A DNA stretch of 53,537 nucleotides from NCBI GenBank assembly GCA_902514625.1, contig CABXRK010000006.1, positions 1-53,537 on the forward strand. The letters run 5' to 3'. Made by a program: the position numbers and the translations under genes. How positions within the stretch are numbered: position 1 is the stretch's first letter; each line of letters opens with the position of its first letter. Shown here piece by piece: positions 47,599 to 53,537 of the stretch. The stretch comes from an uncultured Bacteroidota bacterium (GTDB lineage: Bacteria; Bacteroidota; Bacteroidia; Flavobacteriales; Flavobacteriaceae). The notes below the pieces were generated by a model. That model ran no database searches, was not told the DNA's origin, and was given only the letters and a program-made list of their open reading frames with translations.

Positions 47599-48611
47599 AA
47601 ACTTAAAGAAAAATTAGTGTTAACATGTTTTTTAATTAATATTCTTATTTGATTAATATTCAGTCTCTCAGGATTTGATTTTGAATTATATGTAAAATCT
47701 GAATCGACTTTTTTTGCATTAAATTTTTTTAAAAAAAGATCTAAATTCCAGGTAGGGTTTTGAGGTAAAATAACATAGAATTTACCAATATCATATGTTG
47801 TATGAGAATCAGAAGCAGAGATCATTTCTTCATGAATTTTTTCACCTGGTCTTATCCCTACAACTTTTTTTTCACACTTAGGGCAAATAGCTTTTGCTAA
47901 ATCTTCAATATTGTAGGAAGGTATTTTTGGAATAAATATTTCTCCTCCTAAAGCATTTTTTAAAGCATATAATACCATATTAACAGCTTCATCAAGAACT
48001 ATATTAAATCTGGTCATTTCAGTATTTGTAATTGGTAATTTTCCTTCTGATTTTTTTTTAATAAAAAAAGGGATAACTGATCCATTAGATCCCATTACAT
48101 TCCCATACCTTACAACTGAAAAATTGATTGAACTCTTTCCTTTAAAATTATTAGCAGCGATGAAAAGTTTATCCGAAGTCAATTTAGTTGCTCCATATAA
48201 ATTAATTGGAGCACATGCTTTATCAGTAGAAAGTGAAACAACACCGGAAACATCAGATTCAAGACAAGCAGAAACAAGATTTTCAGCACCTCCGATATTG
48301 GTTTTTATACACTCATCTGGGTTATATTCTGAAATATGAACATGTTTTATTGCTGCAGTATGAATAACATAATCAACTCCTTTTAAAGCCCTTGATAATC
48401 TTTCTTTGTCTCTGACATCGCCAATAAAATATCTGATTGCAGGAAATTTTTGTTCTGAAAATTCCTGCGCCATACGATATTGCTTTTGTTCGTCTCTTGA
48501 ATAGATAATCAATCTTTCTATATTAGGGAAATCTTTAAAAATTTTTTCAACTAAAGCTTTACCAAGGGAGCCAGTTCCACCGGTAATTAATAATGATTTG
48601 TTATCAAGCAT
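47595..48611 (-). CDS. pseB: UDP-GlcNAc 4,6-dehydratase (inverting), PseB
   Basis: A 338-residue SDR enzyme starting at the ATG at 48611. A longer frame to 48662 exists, but the PseB N-terminus MLDNKSLLITGGTGSLG begins here and the start overlaps the ABC-transporter stop by 8 nt, like other joints in this operon. Active-site residues are D130/K131 in STDKA and Y139/K143 in NLYGATK. It dehydrates UDP-GlcNAc with C5 inversion, the first committed step to pseudaminic acid. Confidence 0.93.
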   Translation of the reverse strand: MLDNKSLLITGGTGSLGKALVEKIFKDFPNIERLIIYSRDEQKQYRMAQEFSEQKFPAIRYFIGDVRDKERLSRALKGVDYVIHTAAIKHVHISEYNPDECIKTNIGGAENLVSACLESDVSGVVSLSTDKACAPINLYGATKLTSDKLFIAANNFKGKSSINFSVVRYGNVMGSNGSVIPFFIKKKSEGKLPITNTEMTRFNIVLDEAVNMVLYALKNALGGEIFIPKIPSYNIEDLAKAICPKCEKKVVGIRPGEKIHEEMISASDSHTTYDIGKFYVILPQNPTWNLDLFLKKFNAKKVDSDFTYNSKSNPERLNINQIRILIKKHVNTNFSLSL

Positions 48612-50337
48612 TTTTTTTGAATTTATAAATTTTACCATTTTTAATTTCATAAATATGATCACAATCCTTTAAAGATGAGATCCTATGAGAAATCATTAAA
48701 ATTGTTTTATTCCTCTTAAAAGTTTTTATAGATTCCATAACTTCTAATTCAGTCTTAATGTCTAATGAAGCAGTTGACTCATCTAGAATTATTATTTCTG
48801 GAGAGTTATAAAGTGCTCTAGCAATTCCTATTCTCTGTAATTGACCTCCAGATATTTGAATTCCTCTTTCACCAACCTTTGTCTGTAAACCATTTTTTAA
48901 ACCATCAATATATTTTTTCAACTGAGAATCATTTACTGAATCTTCAATCTTTTTATTATTGATTTTATTTGGAGGTATCCCCAAAGCTATGTTATTCGTT
49001 ATTGAATCATCAATTAAGAAAATGCTTTGAGGGACATAACCTATTAACCTTTGCCAAGAACTAGGATTAGCATTAATATTAATTCCATCTATATTAATTG
49101 ACCCTTTGGAAGGAGTTAAAAGACCCATAATTAAATCAACTAAAGTACTTTTACCTGATCCCGAAGCACCTACAATTCCAATAAACTCTCCTTTTGAAAT
49201 AGTTAAATTAACATTTTTTAAAACTTCTTTAGATTCCTTAGAATAACTATATTTTAAATCTTTAATTTCTATTTTAGAATTAAAAGAATAAGTCTTATTA
49301 GATTTATTTAATCCCTTTATTTTTTTAAATTTATTAAATTCTTTAAAAATTAATTCTATTGAAGATGTATAATACTTCATGTTTTGTAATGAAGCAATTA
49401 GTTTATTAAATGAAGGTATCAATCTAAAAGTAGCAGCGACAAAAACTCCTAGGGTTATAATTATTTCGGAAACCTCTTTATCTTGAAATAACATTATAGA
49501 GATAAAAATCGCAATACCTAAAACAGAAATTAATTCCAAAGAATATCTTGGCATTTTAGAAATAGTAAGGTGATTCGTTATAATTCTTGCTTTTGAATAA
49601 CTATTGATTGATAATAAATTTTTATAAAAATCCTGTCTTCCTAATATTTTTAAATCCTTAATTCCTCCTATTCCTTCAAAAAAAATAATCTGTATTTTCT
49701 CATCTAAATTTTCTCTTTTTATCCCCCATGATTTTAATTTAGATTTTGTAATCTGAAAAATCAGAAAAGAAAAAGCAAAAAAGAAAAACCCAACAAATAT
49801 AGCTCCAATTGGTTCTATGAATATTAATGTCCCTATTATAGAGATTAAAAGAGCTAATTCAATCACACCAGTGATAATAGACATACAAAAAACTCTAAAT
49901 AAATTAATTTCAACTTGAAGGTTTTTTATTAATGATGCAGAATTTCTATTTAAGTGAAAAGAATATGGCTGATTAATATATAAATCGTATAGCTTAATTG
50001 TCAAATCTGCAGCAAATTTTGTTATAAAAGAATTTTGTTTGAAAGTTATAAATATTAAAAAAATTGTCTTTATAATATATATAATAACAACAAATAATAG
50101 AAAAAAAGCAATAAATTTATAATGAGAAATTTGACCGAAAATATTTTGTATAAAACCGTATTCTCCTAAAGTATTAATAAATTCAGGGTCCAAAATTAAA
50201 GTTAATAACGGAACAAGTATTCCTAAACCAAAAACTTCTAAAATCATCCCAACTATTATAAAAAATGAAAGGACTATTAAAGACTTCTTTTCGCTATAGG
50301 TTAAAAGAGAACTTATTTTTACTATTAAGTTTAACAT
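48604..50337 (-). CDS. ABC-type lipid-linked glycan flippase, PglK-like
   Basis: A 577-residue half-transporter: six membrane helices (about 20-310) fused to an ATPase with Walker A GASGSGKST (390-398), signature SGGQ (496-499) and Walker B LDE (518-520). Start and helix pattern (SLLTYSEKKSLIVLSF) resemble PglK/WlaB, which flips undecaprenyl-PP-linked oligosaccharide to the periplasm. The locus has PglF/E/D/C-like genes too, supporting this role. No Wzx flippase is seen. MsbA-type lipid export is a weaker alternative. It is followed by pseB (8-nt overlap). Confidence 0.85.
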   Translation of the reverse strand: MLNLIVKISSLLTYSEKKSLIVLSFFIIVGMILEVFGLGILVPLLTLILDPEFINTLGEYGFIQNIFGQISHYKFIAFFLLFVVIIYIIKTIFLIFITFKQNSFITKFAADLTIKLYDLYINQPYSFHLNRNSASLIKNLQVEINLFRVFCMSIITGVIELALLISIIGTLIFIEPIGAIFVGFFFFAFSFLIFQITKSKLKSWGIKRENLDEKIQIIFFEGIGGIKDLKILGRQDFYKNLLSINSYSKARIITNHLTISKMPRYSLELISVLGIAIFISIMLFQDKEVSEIIITLGVFVAATFRLIPSFNKLIASLQNMKYYTSSIELIFKEFNKFKKIKGLNKSNKTYSFNSKIEIKDLKYSYSKESKEVLKNVNLTISKGEFIGIVGASGSGKSTLVDLIMGLLTPSKGSINIDGININANPSSWQRLIGYVPQSIFLIDDSITNNIALGIPPNKINNKKIEDSVNDSQLKKYIDGLKNGLQTKVGERGIQISGGQLQRIGIARALYNSPEIIILDESTASLDIKTELEVMESIKTFKRNKTILMISHRISSLKDCDHIYEIKNGKIYKFKKNA

Positions 50338-50356
50338 AATAATTTATTTACTACAT

Positions 50357-51757
50357 CTAATTACCGGTGAAAAATATAGGGACAGAAAAATTTTTACGTT
50401 TTAAAACATTGGGGCCATCAAAAATTCTAATTGGTTTAATCATCTTTTCAGATAAAGCTTCCCAATCATAGGTTTTAAATTCATCCCACTCAGTAAGAAT
50501 AGTAACAGCATAAGAATCTAGTATTGCATTTATAGGCTCCGTATGTATTTTTAATTGATTCAACTTTTTATTAATTTTAGATTCAATCATTCCTTTTGAT
50601 TCCCAAAGAAATTTCATGTCTGAAAGTATTCTTTCTCTTGAAACCATTGGATCGTAAACATGTACCTCTGCCCCTTCTTCAATCAATTGATCTGAAACTT
50701 CTATTGAAGGAGATTCTCTACTATCATTAGTGTTTTTTTTAAAAGCCCAACCTAAAAGGCTTATCTTTTTCTTATTTACAGTTCCATTAAGCCCATTAAT
50801 TATTTTTTTAACAAAATATTTTTTTTGAAAATCATTAATCTTTAGGACCTGAAGCCAATATTCACCAACTTCATTTAACCCATAATGTCTAGACAAATAC
50901 ACTAGATTTAATATATCTTTTTTAAAGCAAGATCCTCCAAATCCCACTGAAGCTTTTAAAAACTTCGAACCTATTCTTGTATCCATTCCAATAGCAAGAG
51001 AGACCTCTTCAATATTAGCCCCAGTCTTCTCACATAATGCGGATAAACTATTAATAGATGAAATTCTCTGCGCTAACATCGCATTTGAAGCTAATTTAGA
51101 TAACTCAGAAGACCAAACATTAGTTCTTAAGATTTTATCCTCTGGTATCCATTTTTTATAAATTTCAACTAAAAGGTTAACTGCTTTTTCTCCCGATTTT
51201 GTTGAATCACCTCCAATCAAAACTCTATCAGATTTGAAAAGATCTTGAATTGCAGTCCCTTCAGCTAGAAATTCAGGATTTGAAATTACTTCAAAATTGA
51301 CTTTTTTGTTATTTTCAGAAAGTACCTCTTTTATTTTTTCAGCTGTTCTAACAGGTAAAGTAGATTTTTCAACAACAATTTTATCAGATTTAGAAGCATT
51401 AGCAATTTGACGTGCACAAGATTCAACAAAAGTTAAATCTGCAGCCATTCCCTTTCCCTCACCATATGTTTTTGTTGGAGTATTAACAGCCATAAAAATG
51501 ATCTGTGAATCATTAATAGCAACGTCTATTTTTGTAGAAAAAAATAAATTTTTATTTCTAGTTTTAGAAATAATTTCTTTTAAACCTGGTTCAAAAATTG
51601 GTAAATTATCTAAATTTTTATCATTCCAAGCGTTTATCCTTTCAGGATTAACATCTACAACAGAAACTTTTATGTTAGGACATTTAAGTGCTATTACTGC
51701 CATTGTAGGCCCTCCAACATATCCAGCACCAATACAACAAATTTTAGATATTTTCAT
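50357..51757 (-). CDS. UDP-glucose 6-dehydrogenase, eukaryote-like type
   Basis: A 466-residue enzyme that oxidises UDP-glucose to UDP-glucuronate with two NAD. NAD motif CIGAGYVGGPT (8-18), catalytic C277 in GFGGSCFKKD, and EKSTLPVR (130-137). The sequence reads very like animal and plant UGDH (for example NTPTKTYG, NPEFLAEGTAI, WSSELSKLA) rather than the shorter bacterial Ugd. It is the first enzyme of the operon and its ATG overlaps the regulator's end by 14 nt. Glucuronate or a derived uronamide may feed the glycan. Confidence 0.92.
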   Translation of the reverse strand: MKISKICCIGAGYVGGPTMAVIALKCPNIKVSVVDVNPERINAWNDKNLDNLPIFEPGLKEIISKTRNKNLFFSTKIDVAINDSQIIFMAVNTPTKTYGEGKGMAADLTFVESCARQIANASKSDKIVVEKSTLPVRTAEKIKEVLSENNKKVNFEVISNPEFLAEGTAIQDLFKSDRVLIGGDSTKSGEKAVNLLVEIYKKWIPEDKILRTNVWSSELSKLASNAMLAQRISSINSLSALCEKTGANIEEVSLAIGMDTRIGSKFLKASVGFGGSCFKKDILNLVYLSRHYGLNEVGEYWLQVLKINDFQKKYFVKKIINGLNGTVNKKKISLLGWAFKKNTNDSRESPSIEVSDQLIEEGAEVHVYDPMVSRERILSDMKFLWESKGMIESKINKKLNQLKIHTEPINAILDSYAVTILTEWDEFKTYDWEALSEKMIKPIRIFDGPNVLKRKNFSVPIFFTGN

Positions 51758-52256
51758 AAATTAAAATACTGTTTTGATTTGGATTTTCCTTAGAAGCCAG
51801 ATAAAAAGTAACCTTGCGGTCTATTAAACTTTGTACTTTTATTTCTAAAGCTTCAATATATTCTGTATTTAATTGATCACCAATTAAAATAACTTCAACA
51901 TTTCCTGAGTCTAGACCTTTAGCATAATCACCAATCAATAAAATTTTTTTTACTGAACCCATTCGCTCAAGTACTCTTTCTATTATTTGTTCTAGTCCTA
52001 AATGTTTAAAAACAACTTTTTGCAAAACATCAAAAAGAGGATGAGACGTATTTGCTTTATATGCTACTTTATTATTATCCTTATATTTTTCTAGATACCC
52101 AGCCTGTGACAAATGATTTAATTCTTTACGGATAGAATTTGTAGATTCATTAAACTCTGTGGCAAGTCCATTCAAATAACCGCGATTCGCCTGACTGATA
52201 AAGAATTTTATCAACAGACGAAGGCGGGTCTTTGATGTAATCAAATTATTAAGCAC
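51744..52256 (-). CDS. Winged-helix regulator with nucleotidyltransferase-like tail
   Basis: A 170-residue protein. The N-terminal 70 residues form an ArsR/MarR-like winged helix (RLRLLIKFFISQANRG, LNGLATEFNESTNSIRKELNHLSQAGYL). The C-terminal part (about 90-165) resembles a minimal nucleotidyltransferase fold (KKILLIGDYAKG, VEVILIGD) but lacks a clear GSxxxGxxxSDxD motif, so it is probably a ligand-binding or degenerate domain. The start is GTG at 52256, with a -7 box 23 bases upstream. Such genes often head flavobacterial exopolysaccharide loci next to UDP-glucose dehydrogenase, so it probably controls this operon. Confidence 0.75.
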   Translation of the reverse strand: MLNNLITSKTRLRLLIKFFISQANRGYLNGLATEFNESTNSIRKELNHLSQAGYLEKYKDNNKVAYKANTSHPLFDVLQKVVFKHLGLEQIIERVLERMGSVKKILLIGDYAKGLDSGNVEVILIGDQLNTEYIEALEIKVQSLIDRKVTFYLASKENPNQNSILIYENI

Positions 52257-52279
52257 TATTAGTTTATTAAATCTAGTAA

Positions 52280-52287
52280 CAAAAGTA
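52280..52287 (-). promoter_or_regulatory. Putative -7 box of the long glycan operon
   Basis: The minus strand reads TACTTTTG, a full TAnnTTTG match, 23 bases upstream of the GTG start at 52256. An inverted-repeat arm overlaps it. Confidence 0.5.
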
Positions 52288-52314
52288 CTTAAAATTTTTT
52301 AAACTATGTACTTT
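52282..52314. promoter_or_regulatory. Inverted repeat over the operon promoter, possible operator
   Basis: AAAGTAC (52282-52288) and GTACTTT (52308-52314) are perfect 7-bp inverted arms with a 19-bp centre. One arm covers the -7 box and the other the -33 zone of the promoter for the regulator and its operon. A dimeric protein, perhaps the winged-helix regulator itself, could bind here and block transcription. This is inference; AT-rich chance matches are possible. Confidence 0.4.
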
Positions 52315-52328
52315 ATTTTAAATAATTT

Positions 52329-53537
52329 TTATTTGCAGTATTTTTGGAACTCTTGCATGTGCATTCTTTTGTTCCCTTTTAACCTAAGTTTATCAAAAAT
52401 GAGACATGCTTCTTGTCTTCGGTTTAATATATATAAAGACAAAGCTTTATAACGCATAGCCCTTAAAGAATGATCTTTAAATTTTCTAGGAATTGCTATA
52501 TTAAAAAAATGAATTGCCTTCTCATATTGTTTACTTTCATAAAGGGATAACCCCGCATTCAAAGGGTATACCGGATCTAAAGGATCCAAATCATTAGCCT
52601 CTTTAAACTTTTCAAAAGCAACTTGAAATTCTTTCTTATTGTATAGTTCAATGGCTTCTTTAGCTATTTTTTCTGCTTGTGCCATTCTATATTGACCATA
52701 AGTAAGTATTTTATAAAGAGTAAATATGCTGTCATTACCAGTGAAAAGATTATGAGCTTTAGCTGCCATTTCCATTGCAAAAGGATCACCCATGCTTCTA
52801 GTTTGTGCTAAAGCCTGTAAATAAATTTGCCATATAATTGGATCATTACCAAAAACTTCTTTAGCTCTTTCAAAGGCCCTATCAATTCCATTAAAATCTT
52901 TTTTACTAATTAATGTTCTCATGTATAAATCAAGATGAGGTTTATTTCTAGGAATATTATCAAAAGCTACTTTACTTAAAACATAAGCACTATCAATTTT
53001 TCCTTCCTGAAAAAAGAATTGTCCTTTTAAGTTTTCACTAAAATAAATGTAAGGATTATCTTTTGCTCCTAAAGAAGCATACTGGTGAGCTTTCTCTTTA
53101 AGATTGTTTAAATAGTAATATCTTGCTTTCATACTTTTAATAGGTAAAGCAGTTTCAGTAAGATTAGGAAAGGTATCCGAAATTTGATCAACTTCACTTA
53201 CACTCATTTTAAAACTATTATTATTAAACTCATAAAGCAATTTCCCTTGTTTGGTAAGGGAATTATAAGATATATAATGAATCACTGTACAAAAAAGAAT
53301 AACCAAAAAACTAATCGAAAAGAAAATCTTATAAAGTATTTTATTCTTTAAAATAGAATCCTCTTTTTTAGGCTTAACAATTAAAAATAAAATTAAAGCA
53401 ATCAATATAACAAAAGATGATTGCATAAGTGGCCTAGCTATAGGAAAATTAAGAGAAGCATCAAGAGAGTATACAAAAAGGGCTAATCCAAGAATAATGA
53501 AGATAAAAGAGTCTTCATCAGCTCTTTTTCTATAAAA
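52329..53537 (-). CDS. O-antigen ligase/PglL-type (Wzy_C) membrane protein with TPRs (5' end cut by window edge)
   Basis: The open frame continues past the right edge: the 37 codons upstream of the internal Met at 53426 have no stop and read a membrane segment with YSLDASLNFPIARPL, a pattern seen in O-antigen-ligase-family proteins of flavobacteria. Visible part: 402 residues, with three membrane helices, then a periplasmic helical-repeat region with clear TPR units (about 310-385: YNKKEFQVAFEKFKEAND, YESKQYEKAIHFFN). The family includes WaaL ligases, Wzy polymerases and PglL O-oligosaccharyltransferases; which one this is cannot be told from the visible C-terminal part. It precedes the glycan operon regulator by 72 bp. 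Confidence 0.8.
   Translation of the reverse strand, partial: FYRKRADEDSFIFIILGLALFVYSLDASLNFPIARPLMQSSFVILIALILFLIVKPKKEDSILKNKILYKIFFSISFLVILFCTVIHYISYNSLTKQGKLLYEFNNNSFKMSVSEVDQISDTFPNLTETALPIKSMKARYYYLNNLKEKAHQYASLGAKDNPYIYFSENLKGQFFFQEGKIDSAYVLSKVAFDNIPRNKPHLDLYMRTLISKKDFNGIDRAFERAKEVFGNDPIIWQIYLQALAQTRSMGDPFAMEMAAKAHNLFTGNDSIFTLYKILTYGQYRMAQAEKIAKEAIELYNKKEFQVAFEKFKEANDLDPLDPVYPLNAGLSLYESKQYEKAIHFFNIAIPRKFKDHSLRAMRYKALSLYILNRRQEACLIFDKLRLKGNKRMHMQEFQKYCK

Noticed and set aside
48612-48662. Longer start for PseB
   Set aside because: The extra 17 residues precede the family's usual N-terminus and the ATG at 48611 gives the 8-nt overlap seen at other joints in the operon.
52329-53426. Treating the Met at 53426 as the true start of the right-edge gene
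   Set aside because: The frame stays open to the window edge and the upstream 37 codons read as a membrane segment of the same ligase-family protein.

Overview
The window is very AT-rich, gene-dense DNA from a member of the Bacteroidota, most likely a marine-type flavobacterium. Evidence for this is a DUF2723/TMEM260-type membrane protein, a GH20 lipoprotein, a GldJ/GldK-like SUMF1 protein, Bacteroidota-type -7 promoter boxes (TAnnTTTG), no obvious Shine-Dalgarno sites, and frequent ATGA/TAATG gene overlaps. No gene-free stretch exceeds 300 bases; the longest gaps are about 230 bp (12495-12724) and 205 bp (21893-22097). I saw no insertion sequence, prophage, CRISPR array or rRNA.

Layout. (1) 1-13.2 kb is a general region: GH20 beta-N-acetylhexosaminidase (cut by the left edge), a SUMF1-fold exported protein, catalase-peroxidase KatG, a SOUL haem-binding protein, tRNA-Gln, a large DUF2723 membrane protein, a cysteine-less thioredoxin-fold protein, a membrane metallophosphoesterase, dGTPase, and a small exported protein. 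(2) 13.2-21.9 kb (minus) holds a Pgl-type initiation module: PglF/PglE/PglD-like enzymes for UDP-di-N-acetylbacillosamine, a PglC-like phosphoglycosyltransferase, two GT4 glycosyltransferases, and a nucleotide-sugar dehydrogenase with its epimerase. (3) 22.1-28.6 kb (plus) holds a Dlt-like acyl-transfer operon: amino-acid-type adenylation enzyme, GNAT, acyl carrier protein, MBOAT, SGNH protein, a 46-residue membrane micro-protein, and an alkaline-phosphatase-superfamily transferase. (4) 28.6-32.5 kb holds a GT4, two methyltransferases and a PhyH-like dioxygenase with back-to-back promoters. (5) 32.5-52.3 kb (minus) is one roughly 20-kb, almost entirely overlapping gene chain: regulator, UDP-glucose dehydrogenase, PglK-type ABC flippase, PseB, PseC, PseF, Pse-associated methylase, PseA-type amidotransferase with HisH/HisF partners, PseH-like GNAT, formyltransferase, methyltransferase, PIG-L deacetylase, PseI, a putative glycosyltransferase, two asparagine-synthase homologues and a GT4. 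(6) The right edge cuts an O-antigen ligase/PglL-type (Wzy_C) protein with TPRs.

How it fits together (inference). Regions 2-6 look like one surface-glycan or protein-glycosylation locus. A lipid-linked glycan would start with diNAcBac phosphate, grow by GT4 enzymes, carry an amidino-, formyl- and/or methyl-decorated pseudaminic acid and uronic acids or uronamides, be flipped by the ABC transporter, and be moved to a final acceptor by the ligase-family protein. The Dlt-like operon would add an amino-acid-derived acyl group outside the inner membrane. No Wzx gene is visible, and no PseG is recognisable.
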